DNA from: Brasenia schreberi
Lineage: Eukaryota; Streptophyta; Magnoliopsida; Nymphaeales; Cabombaceae
Assembly (NCBI GenBank): GCA_036023115.1
Contig: JAYKKT010000041.1
Coordinates: forward strand, 2,136,501 to 2,200,500
DNA: 64,000 nt
Direction of reading: 5' to 3'
Shown: positions 47,701-59,500 of the stretch, in pieces
How positions within the stretch are numbered: the first letter of the stretch is position 1
Layout of the letters: each line of letters opens with the position of its first letter
Notes under the pieces: model-generated
Databases searched by the model: none
Seen by the model: only the letters and a program-made list of their open reading frames with translations
Told to the model about the DNA's origin: nothing
Translations under genes and position numbers: made by a program

Positions 47701-50506
47701 AAAATGGCTATGGCTTCTCACGAGTGGACAATGATAGGGCTTAATTGTCTCTTGATCCAAAGGTCTTATGACTTTATTTACATGTACAAAAGTAGGTCTC
47801 TCTCACCTTTTCTTTGTTTTATGAGATAGAGAGAAGAGAGAAAGGGAGAGAGAAAGAGAGAAGAGAGAAAGGGAGAGAGAAGTGATGATCATGACTAAGG
47901 GCATAGTACCACACTAGAGAGAGAAAGAGAGGGAGAGAAGTCGATGATAAGAGATAGTCGTCCACCAGAGAGAGAAGAGAGGAAGGGAGAGAGAATACCA
48001 ATGTCGGAGGAAGGCAAAGGTGGTGGTGGCCGTTAGCGTGCGTGTGGTGGTGGAGAGAGCAGGAACATATTCGAGAGAGAGGGGCACACATGGAAGATTG
48101 AGAGTTAGGTTATATTTAGTTTGGGTTGGTATTGGATCGACCCAACCCAGTATACGCCAACACCGCTATAGCAGTGTTCACGCCATTAATAGAAGTCTGG
48201 CTAGTCACCCGCTAAATAAAGCATGATATAGCATTCTTGAGTATGCTATAACATGCTATAGCGGCCGTTATAGCGCACTATTAACTACTTAGGTTGTTGT
48301 AGCCATTTTTGTTCCTCATCGTCAAGGTTCTTAGTTTTAATATACATGTCAAGCCGACATAGGAAGTTTTGAATCACTTTACAATCTCTTATGCGTAGGT
48401 TGGGTTTGATCCTTTTACTTTCAATATGGGGGTCCTTCTCCCCTACTAGATGTCTACTTCTACTTGATGTCCTTGAAACGAGTAAGAAGCGAGTATTTGG
48501 ACTATCTCAAGACTCTTGACACGTTCCCTCAACATGTCTTTATGGAACAACTTCGCAGCCAGTTTGCGGTTGATGGCAGTAGCCCGTCCGATCCTCTTAT
48601 GGAGGCACACTCTTTCTCAAGTCTCATTAGTCAGGTTTCTAGAGTGACGACATCTAGTTCAGCAGTAGATGCACCTTTCTTACTCTTTCACTTCTCCTTT
48701 CAGCTCTACTTGAACATAAGGATCCACAACCACATCCGATCCAGAAGCCATGCCAATGTCCCCTTTCATCGACATAGAATCTGTCAATTTCAAGTTCCCT
48801 ATTCCAGTCGTAACCTTGCTTGGATACCAAAGTTATCACAGGCAAAGGATGGAAGTGTGACCGATGCTTAGTCGAACCTGGCATAGGCCCGCCTTCACTA
48901 AGGTTCTTAGCACGGTCGTGAAAGCAAGAACGTAAGTTCGTAAGAAAGAGTTTGCACAAAGTAAGCAGAGCAGTTGATTGGAAGAAAAAGATCACTTTGA
49001 GAATGGGAAGAGTGCTGCTTGTCTCCTTCAGTTGAGGGTAGCTTAGCAAAATCCTAAGTAGGGAGTTGTCTCCAAACACATGAAGGCCCAAGACTTAGCA
49101 CTGGCGTTGTCAGGTTGTCCCATGCAAGGGGCCTTGTTACACAACCATAATCAGTTCAATGTGGTTGGAGGGTTAGATAAGGATGTGGAGAGATTGAATG
49201 TATAACAAATTTCTTTCTGGAGATCTTCCAAGCTCTCTAGAACACTGAACCAAATCAGACCTTGTTTTGTGTCTCTGTTGGAACGCCAAACTGTTTAAGC
49301 TGTTTAGAGGCATCTATCTCTGTCATGAAAGGCTTTGCAGACAAATATCATTTCATCTTTCTATACAATATTTCTTAATGTGGCATCTTTGGTTGAGAGG
49401 GTGACTTGGTGCGCATGACAAGTGTATGATGCCATGATTTCATTAAAAGATGTGATTGATGTAGGTCCTTTTCAAAAAGTACAAGAAATGAGACCTAGCA
49501 GTCCACCTTGTATGCTAATGTGCTTGTATTACATTGTCTGTTTTCTTCGGACCACAGTTTGTTCTTCTGTAATTACGATATGGTTGTAATCAATCCTTAT
49601 CTCTGCGAAAAGCTTTCTTGTGGAAAAAATCTATGTCTGGAATGGTTGGCAAGTCATCAACTGGCCTATGGAAAATTCTCTAAGCTTATTTTAAAGCACT
49701 TTTGTGTGTTTTCTTGCTCTTGAAACTTGGCGCATCTAATTGTTACTCTGTTTCATGATCCTTTTAATGTATGTTTTCAGTTTGGAGAATGTTCACTAGT
49801 TGCGTATGAGAGAGAGGTGTCTTGTAAATATTTGCACTTCTGAGATTCTGCAATTTGTATCTTGTCTCTTGGCTGTTCAGGTTGAAGGGGACGGGACTCT
49901 AATACCAGCTACAGACGATGAGGTTATAGAGGTTGAAGATTTGCTTGAAGAAGACAAGGTTGGGCAACCTTTACTTGTAGAATCTGGACAAACAGAACGA
50001 TGCGTTCCCAGTAATGACCTTTCTAATGGGGGTATTGCTCATGAAGGTTCTAAAGGTTCTTATCTCACTTAGTATCTGCTGCCTTCTCTTTGACTGTGTT
50101 TTTGGTGAATGAGCTGTTTCAGGTTGTGTGGCTTAATTTGCGATTTTTCTCTTTGTACCGGGGCACCCTTTTTGCTTTATCTTAGGTATCATGGTGCCAT
50201 ATGCAAAATGCCTCTTCTATTTGCGGCATCTATAATGTTTAAGGTTGCCGGTTGCCCCAATGTCTCATGATTCCACATATAGGAAATGGAATGGTTATCT
50301 GTAAGCCGATTGTGGAGCACTGGAGCATGGATTCTATTATTTCCTGGCTAACAGATTGTATTTCAAGGGGATTGCAATTCTACTACCAAGAGGGAGGGAA
50401 TCTATAAATAAGTTGCTCAAATCTTTCATGGCTCTGGGCCAGTTGTGCACCTAAAGTCTTTGTGGAGGTTCTAGCTTTCTATAGTTACTACTTACTAGTT
50501 TGTAGT

Positions 50507-50572
<66 letters not shown>

Positions 50573-53500
50573 AACAAGTTGCTCAACGGTTTCATGGTTT
50601 TGGTTCAATTGCAGAGTTAAAGTCATTCTAGAGGTCGTAGTTTTCCACATATACTTGTAGTTAATTATGGAGGTTGTGCATAACTACTTGACAACATAAT
50701 AGTTATCACACTCCTGTGTTTAGTGTCCATAGGTTCATCTTCTGATGGTTCTTCTGTAACAAAATTGCACCCAATTGTATATCATCCTTCATGATCTTCA
50801 ACTTGGATTGATATGAAGCTCTTGCAAAATTTGAACTTGAGATTGGCTTGGAGTTGGAGGCTAAGTCACACATACACCTCTAGGAGGTGGAGTGTCGACT
50901 CCGACACGGGTGCGACACCGTGTCGGTGCGACATGGATACGCAAAAAAAAATGCAATTTTTTTTTAACATAACTCATGGTTCTGCCGTCTATGTTGTGTT
51001 TATCCTGGAGAACCTGATCGAGGAGGGAGTGATCCGCGAAGACGACGAAACTGAAGCCTCTTAGTCGACTCGTGGCCTTATCTCCCATGATGACCACCTG
51101 AGTTACTTCACCATAGTTTCCAAAATGCACCTTTAGCTTGTCTTTCGTCATCTCTCATGAAACTCCACCGATGAATAGAGGAAAATATCTCAACGCGGAC
51201 CTTCTTCACTTCCTTTTATGTGGATATTCCACACTTTCAAATTTGGCACCGACTTTTAAGTTCGGGTCTTTTTGGATAAATGGGTCCGGATTCGTGAAGA
51301 TTGATTTGTGTATTATGATGAAATTAGTAGTTGTTTACCGTTTTTGTGTTTTGCTTTAATATAAAGTTGTGTACTTGCTATTGTCATATACTAATGTTAG
51401 TTGATGTCTCACTTGTTTTAGCTTGAATATTATATATAATAGATAATATTATATACGCTAGCCGTGTCGCCGCACCCAAAATTTTTGAAATTTACCATAT
51501 CCTACACCCGCACGAGCACCCGTGTCCGCACCCGCACCAGAACCCATGTGACATAGGTTGGAGGTTATGACCTATGAATATGAGTGACCTGCTTCCTGCA
51601 ATATTTTTTGTTTTTTGCCTTTCCGTGTTCGGATGATGCACTTATTATTGCCATTCATTGTTTGTGCTTTCCTATTGCATCTGAAATTTATTTCCGCACC
51701 CGCACCCGCACCCGTGTGACATAGTTTGTAGGTTATGACTTATGAATATGAGTGACCTGCTTACTGCAATATTTCTTGTTTTTTGCCTTTCCGTGTTCGG
51801 ATGATGCACTTATTATCGCCATTCATTGTTTGCGCTTTCCTATTGCATCTGAAATTTATTTCCTCATGAATCATGATGACTTCGTAAAACGTGGTCTTCT
51901 TTTTTTATGATAAACACTAATAACTAATATGCTACAAAGATTGAGTTCAATGGTGATTGAGAATCTCAGTAGCCAACTCACTTAATGTGGGAAATGGCTT
52001 TTGGTTTTGGTCGAATGAATCATGATGATTTTCACATCTTATTTCCTCTGGCCTAGTTCTCTTATCACCTTCCATCTCTTAGTTCTTCCTTTTCTATGCT
52101 TGCATAACATATTTGAAAGCCTAGGACGATGCATCTTGTTCTTGGCCTGAATAAAGTTGGACATGATTCGGTGCAGGTTGACATATCATGACAAACTTGA
52201 CATAGAAGTATTAATTTTGGCTCCAACGATCTTGATGTCATGCTATATAAATTTCTTGTTAAAACATTAATGAATATGAGGAGTGCACTTTTGTCATAAA
52301 AGAAATCTTGTGTCTTACTAGCATAGTTTTGTAATTTTACTGTATGATATTTTCTAGTTGAACTTCATAAGTGGTATGCTTCTAATTCATGGCAGGTCTT
52401 CCTCAGATTGAAAGTTTGGATTCTGGCTTCAAGAAACGGAATGCTAGGCTTGAGGTTTGCATTTGGGAAATTTGCCTCTGATTAGTTTGTTTTCACATCG
52501 TACCTTGCCCTTGTGGTATTTCATTGAGGGAGGTTTTAGCCGTTCTTTTGCTTTTGCTTTTGCTTTTTAATTGTTATATGCATGGGGAATTTTGGGTTGC
52601 ACTTATCGCCAATTAATAATTTGCTGTTCATACGTTTTCACTGTTTGAACCTGCTATTTAGAAAAACATAAATTTATTGTATCCTTGTTATTAATAATTG
52701 AACATACTGATATGCTTCCACATCTGGATAGTCAATGGTTAGTTTTGTTAAACGCCATTACCTCCAAATTCGCTTAACTGTAGAAAATTGGAAATTTAAG
52801 CTGTATTGTACGGTATGAAGATCTGGCGTCATTGGTTGCTTTTGTTTATCTTGCTTTCTCTGTTTAGTTGAAGATGGATACATTGGTCCAGCAAAATATG
52901 TTTTGCAGAGATATTTTAATCATCAAGTCCATTTTTCAGTTTTCCGGCATGTGCTTTTTTATCTTTCATCACCTTTATCATTTTTTAGTATATCGAGGAC
53001 ATGTTGCAAAAGGTCAAAGAGGAAGAACGGCTCCAATTGTTGCATGGGGTCTCTTGTCATTCTTCACAATATACGAGCGATGTTCAATCATCTGATCAGC
53101 ATGAACAGTTACCTGTTGGTGATGCAGACAACCCCTCTGATTCTTGTGTGATGAAAGCACTTCCATCATTGACCGTGATTTCAACTGAAGACATTAAGAG
53201 GCACTCTCTGAAATCTGAAGAATGCACTAAGCAATCTGCAGAAACAGTTCTGAATGGCGAACTTGTCTCTGATGCTTCCTGTGGCAACAAATTGGATGTT
53301 TTGACCACTGAAGGTGAAATTTGCTTGGATAATTTGTCTATAAGAGAACTACAGCAAACTTTTCGTGCAACTTTTGGACGGGACACCTCTGTCAAGGACA
53401 AATTATGGCTCAAAAGACGAATTGCAATGGGTCTAATGAACTCTTGTAATGTCCCAACAACTGGATTTATTATAAAGGACAAGTCATTGATATTTTGTGG

Positions 53501-56500
53501 AGGGTCAAATGAGAATGTAAATGATCAGAATATGGATGGTACTCTGCATAGGGACGAAATCATCGTTAAGGGTGGCAGCAGTTGCAGAGTAGCAGTAACA
53601 GTTGACAGCATAAGTGAAGTTGAGCTAGCTGGGTCAAGGAAGAAATCAAGAATGACGGAGACTGAAAATGACATCATGGAAGCCTCAGAAGTGGAGCAAA
53701 GAGCAGCCAAAAGAGTTAGGAAACCAACAAAACGATATATTGAAGAGCTATCAGAAGTTGGTACCAAGGGAACTGGTGGAATGCCAACATCCACAACTAA
53801 AAAGTCTGAACATATCTCTTTCAAAAATTCTCAGTCGAGGTATGCTTATAATACTGGATCAGCAGACGGCATAGTTATCACAACAAGGCATGACTCTTTT
53901 GGAGGTTCTGGGGTTCAAGTTCCAATCGTCTCAAGACCAAGGAGAGGCCGTCCGAGAAAAAATTATGTGGGTTTTCTGGTATTATCCTATCTTTAGATTC
54001 TGGTCATTGTTTATTGTTCATTAGTTGCAAATTCCTTGGCCAGAAATTTACATCAGGGATGCTGCTTGAGCATGATGTGACCTCTGCATACTGATTATGT
54101 TATCCTGAGTTGCTAAAAAACGTCACTCTTAACTCCAGACATTAACTTCTGACATAACTTTTTGTAGTGTGATTGTTGCTACTGGAAGTATAATAAGATC
54201 ATGACATTTTTTTGGTTGAAAAAAACGAAGTCTTTTCCCCCAAAGATGGTCTCGTCCATATCTAGCAGTTCAGTGTTTGCATGGAGCAGAAAAATTGTCT
54301 GAGTCATTATTTTGGGGCTTACTCATTAATTACTTAGATTCCACGCTGAAAGATTTAATGGACCGGATCCCTCCTTTTCGGTTTTGCTTACTAATTTTGC
54401 ACATTACTTTATATGGATCTGTAACTAGGTTCATAGATCCGATTTTCTAACTGCATTTTATGCATTGGAATTCAAGAGTTGTAAGTTTTAGGCTCAATTT
54501 TATATGGATGTAACTTGGGTGCTACGGAACCAACTGGGTTAATTAATGCATCATCAGTTGAACATCTTTGAATCTGATTGTGACCAACAGCATGCCCATG
54601 ACCTAATAAGTTATTGTACTCTTTGATGAAGATTCAAAGTTTCTCATCACTTTTTGCTTCAAAATCAAAATCTTCATCTCCTTAATGATGTTGTTGCACT
54701 CCTTTCAAATTAATCCATGCAATGTCTTCTTCGGTTAGGAGCAGTGTTGTCTGACGCGTATCGTATCGTGTATCGCTGGGCTCCACGATACGGGCGTATC
54801 GTATCGTATCGTATTTTAATATTAAAATAATGCAAAAATTAATTAAAAATTAATAAAAATTAGTAAAAAATCGTAAAAAATCAGGAAAAATCTGATAATT
54901 GCTTTAAATTCATATAATGTAAGTTTAGTACAGATTGAGCATTCAGCATCGAACAATTGCATCCAAATTTACATATTTTGAATCCAAAAAATAAAATACA
55001 GACATAGTTTACAGTACACTACAGTTATATATAATGTTACAATTTACAAATTGTAATCAGGATTATCAACTAAATAATCTTCATCTTCTCCTTGCTGCAG
55101 ATCCTCATCATCATCAGCCACGCCCACACATTCTTCTTCAAAATCAAATTCTTCATCTCCATAATGTTGTTGCGCTCCTTCCAAATTAATCCAGGCAACA
55201 TCTTCTTCTGTTAGGAGGGCATTTTCTTCAGTGTCTTCCATAACCCAATCTTCTAATATATCAAAATTATCCAAACTTATTGGATCGAACTGACTTTCTT
55301 CTCTATTTACTTTTTTTAATTGCCTACGACACAAACAAAGATAAACAATTAGTAAGTAATATTAACAATTGAAAACTGAAGTTAAATAATATTGAATTGA
55401 AATTTTGAAAGTAATACAACATTACCTTTCACGAAGGCGCATGTTACAACGAATATAAACCAAATCATTAAGCCTTTTGTGTTCCAACCTGTTGCGCTTT
55501 TTTTATGGATGTGTTAAAAAACACTCCAATTTTTTTCACAACCTGTTGCACTACAGGTTTGGCTTAAGACTCTAACTGCAAAATCTCTAAGGTTTGGACA
55601 ATCACTTCCAAACCTGTTCCACCAAACATCTGTAAAAAAAAAATATAAACATTAGAGACATAATAATCCACAATAATGTTAGATGCAACTTAAATATGAA
55701 AATAAACAATGTACCTAGACGCATCGTAGAGCAGTTGCGAATTGCAACAGGCAAACCCATCAAGTGAAGAGCATTATCATATATCTCCATCTCTCGATGT
55801 ATCGCATCTACTATGCTCTCATCAGGGACTAATCTGTCGATGCATTCAATGATTCCTCGATTAACCTCATCGTCCCTTTTGAAGGTTGCTGAGTACCTCA
55901 ATGATGGGTTTAGATAGTAGGTTGCTGCATGAATAGGCTGATGCAATTGTTTATTCCATCTACTATCAATTATTTTCCACACGGGCACATAATCTCTTTT
56001 TTTTTCCATTAAAGTTATTTCTGATCGCTTCTTTTGCCCTGTCCATGGCTTCATAAAGGTAGCCCATAGATGGTTTCTCCTCGCTGTCAGCCAATCTCAA
56101 AACTTTCACTAAAGGATAAGTAATTTTCAATAATCTTATAGATGCATTCCAAAATGAACTTCTAAAAACCGTTTTTGCAATCTCATTTAACTTTCTATTC
56201 CTTCTGTTTTGAGGCAACTATGCAAATTGTTGCCACTCATCTGAGGAGAACATTCTCTTTAAAGCTTGCTTCTGTCTCACAATACTCTGTACAGATAAGA
56301 AGTTTGTTGCGAACCGAGTTACAGCTGTGCGAAGAAGCTCTGCACCTTATGTGTATCTCCTCATCATACACAAAACAAATGCATGGTTGTAAATGAATTT
56401 TATAATATCTTGGCAACACTCAGTTGCTGCCTTTATTTCATCCATCTCACCAATGTCCTCGAGGATGAGATCTAAACAATGGGTTGCACATGGTGTCTAG

Positions 56501-59500
56501 TAGAAAGTCTCATAAATATCAGCTAACTCATTTCCAGCTGCTTTGTAGTTAGCTGCATTATCTGTAATCAATTGGACTACATTTTCTAGCCCAACCTCTT
56601 GTATAACCTTATCAAATTCCTCTTGTAGGATCTTTGCAGTGTGCCTCTCCTCTGACATATCTAGAGATCTCAAAAACACAGATATTGGTAGTAGCAGTTC
56701 GCGAGCACCTAGCAGAGGAAAGAGGGTTGCAACTAAAGACTTTGGAGGTGGCAGAAGAGGAAGTTCACGAAGGAGTAGAGGAAGAGCTTCTTCTTCTAGC
56801 ATACATTCGTTCTTTCTTCCTTCCACTACACCTGGTGCTCAGCCAGGAATTCGTGCTGCTATGGCTTCAGAACAATTGCATGATCAAGCAGATCTTGCAG
56901 TGGGCAGATGGTTTTATGATGCATGCATTCCATTTAATGCAGCAAACAGTTTTCATTTTCAAGCAATGGCAGATGCAATTGCTAACATTGGTCCAGGATA
57001 TAGGATGCCCTCTTATCAGAAGTTGAGAGGGAAGATATTAGATCATACCGTGATTGAAGTGCAGCAATATTGTTCGACTTTGAGACAATCGTGAAAGGAA
57101 ACAGGATGCACTATCATGGCAGATGGATGGACCGATAGGCGAGGAAAGACATTGCTAAACTTTCTTGTAATCATCAGCTTCTTCACACATCTGGAAATCA
57201 TCCTTTTGTTGTCTCCTTTCCTGTATGCTCTCAATCATCTGCAAGCATTGCCATTTAATACCTTCTGACACACTTCTAACTCTGCCTGTGCATGGAGTAA
57301 CTTCTTTCCTGGTTCTTGCTAGGTGGTGTTTTAACCTTGAAATTTCACTATTAACCACCTTTTCATAAAATAAACATCTGATTTTTAACCTTGAACCCTC
57401 AACTGGTATACCCCACTGCCATGCCGGATCATCAGACTTTGAATGTGAGTCTCTACCACCCCTTCCTGCCATCTCAATGGAGTACTTTAATTCAAACAAA
57501 AACCTGAAAATAAAAGCACTTCATAAATTCCCCAATCTTCAAATAACACTCAAATCGAGTGTCTCCCACTTCATGAATGCAATAAAAATCGTACACACAC
57601 TTAATAACTTCATATTTTGTCATTAAAAAAAAAACTGAAATAACACAAAAAATAATAAATATAAAGGAAAAAAATGGAAAAAACATTAAAAATATATCAA
57701 AATCCGAGTTTGGAGGCTTGCACGAACACCGTAGGTCACGATTTTGGAGCTTTGAACACTAAGGAGGCGAAAACCGGCTCTTAAGGAGCTTGAGGAACCC
57801 AATAGGAGAGAGGAAACCCGCGAAAAATCGTGGCTTTCAGTCGGCCCGGGACCCTTTATAAGGGTCGCAGGGCGTATCGTGCGAGAAATGAAGAGGTCAG
57901 AAACATGCAAAAAAAAATTTGAAAAAGAAAATTTGGGCGAGACTGTATCATACGATACAGGTTATCATATCGTACGATACGGTGCTATACGGATAACACT
58001 GGTTATGATACTATTACATATTAAAAATTGAATTATTTTGTAAAATTCACAAAAAAATCCAAAAAAATATAAGAATTGCATTTAAAAACTAGAAGGTAAC
58101 TAAGTGGTAGAGAACACAATCAAAATGCAACTAAAAATAACATTTTTACAATCAATAAACTAATACCATAAGTATACAAGCCTAAAATAGTAAGATAACA
58201 GATTATTACATAATACAAATACAAAGTTATAAAGTACAATAACAACAACTAAGCCTTTTCCCATACTAGACGGGGTCAACTAAAGTTATAAAGTACAACA
58301 GTTCAATTTCATTGTTTCATTCTACAAAACGTGGATCATAATCAACAAATGCATCATAAGCACTATAATCAGGGTCACCCCATCACATCATCTTCACCAC
58401 CATCATCTTCCTCCTCTTCCTCCAAAATTGGGCCGTCCAATCCTCTGCCTTGTACATTGTCATCTCCAATCCCTACTTCTACTTCTATTGCTCTCCAGTT
58501 TGCATCCTCTTATTCTTCTTCGACCCAATCATCAAAAATATCAACATTTTCATAGCAAAGTGGGTCATGACACCTTGTCTTTCTTGCATCTATTTGCATT
58601 TGTGTGAAGAAAACAAAAGAAAATAATACAATTTACTTAGAAGTTAGAAAATATCATTAACTTTTGAGTTACAAATATAAGAAATAACAAACATATAACA
58701 AAAAATATCTTTTTACCTTTGCCTTAACTTTATATTGTATGCAATATATACCAAATCACGAAGACGAGCATGTTAAAATCTGGTTCTCTTGTTTGTGTCG
58801 ATGCTTTTAAAAAAATTCTAATTCCTCTCTCATCCCCTCAAAGTATGTGTTGAGCAAACATCAACAAATTCGGTGCATCTACACCAAATTGAGCTCACCA
58901 TTCATCTAAAATAAAACATAATAAATGAAAGAGTTAAGTCTTAATAAGCAACACAAGTCATAAGAATGAAGAAGTAATAATAATTTATCAAAAAATCAAA
59001 TCATATCTGGTCGCATCCGGGAGCGGAGTTGTATTGCAATTGACCTTCCGAAATCTCCAACACTATCTATATACTTATATAGCTCTAAATGAATATTGAA
59101 CCTAGTAGATTAATCTTATATAAGGTCAATTGCATTCAATATCCCTTTCTTAACTTCTTAATCCTCTATAAAGTTGGGAGAAAATCTAATAGAGGGATTA
59201 AGAAAATATGCAATATGCAAATCATGATGCATTTACCGATTCCAATGTGCATCAATTATCTTACAAACCTTCTTTAGAAGTGACCGCTTGCAGAAGGTTT
59301 ACTTGTATTTCAAATTTGGCATTATCCATAGCATGATATATTTAAGGCATAACATGCCTATCTTTTCCAGGAGAAAGCTTAACCACCCAACATCGACTTT
59401 TAGTTATGGATTTACAAATAAAAAAATGGACAAAGAAGAAAAGAGTGCATCGAGCTATTCGGACTAAATGGTGGAACCTCAAAAGCGAGAAAGAAGATAT

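Larger units (their letters stand above)
44071..48289. mobile_element. Candidate DNA transposon with GCTATAGC-rich ends, inside gypsy gag
   Basis: The gag reading frame breaks off at AAGGTTGT (44063-44070) and resumes at TAGGTTGT (48290-48297), a 7/8 match that could be an 8-bp duplication. Inside, both ends carry TATAGCG/GCTATAGC clusters (44130-44160; 48160-48275). The interior holds an antisense RTE tail (44230-44285), the two RTE copies at 44.9-47.46 kb and a GA-rich stretch (47820-48000). No transposase is recognised and terminal inverted repeats are weak. Confidence 0.42.
42869..49100 (-). mobile_element. Ty3/gypsy retrotransposon remnant, interrupted
   Basis: Read on the minus strand. 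A degenerate primer-binding site (complement of GCTTGGATACCA, 10/12 to the initiator-Met type) lies at 48818-48829, and gag N-terminal remnants at 48300-48800. After a large insertion (about 44071-48289), gag resumes at 43780-44062, and reverse transcriptase follows at 42869-43560. Protease, RNase H and integrase are not recognised, and no LTR pair is visible. It is a deleted, ancient fragment inside the TRFL-like intron. Confidence 0.8.
35742..49880 (+). other. TRFL-like intron 1, 14.1 kb, transposon-filled
   Basis: Non-element parts: 35742-36270 (unique-looking, T-rich, typical intron start), 36585-37860 (AT-rich, nothing recognised), and 49140-49880 (nothing recognised except the acceptor TGTTCAG). 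The rest consists of the hAT, Ty3/gypsy, RTE and other elements listed separately. Confidence 0.7.
50056..52395 (+). other. TRFL-like intron 2 (2.3 kb)
   Basis: Contains a (GA)n run at 50511-50568, the RRM-carrying transposon-like unit at 50877-51560, and a 168-bp tandem duplication at 51520-51862. The remainder is T-rich with nothing recognised. Confidence 0.7.

Noticed and set aside
48464..48871. 135-codon plus-strand ORF
   Set aside because: It is antisense to the Ty3/gypsy gag and primer-binding-site region, whose identity is supported by the PBS match and the gag block further along.
58331..58555. Ser/Pro-rich 74-codon plus-strand ORF
   Set aside because: It is antisense to the acidic C-terminal tail of the hAT element D transposase.
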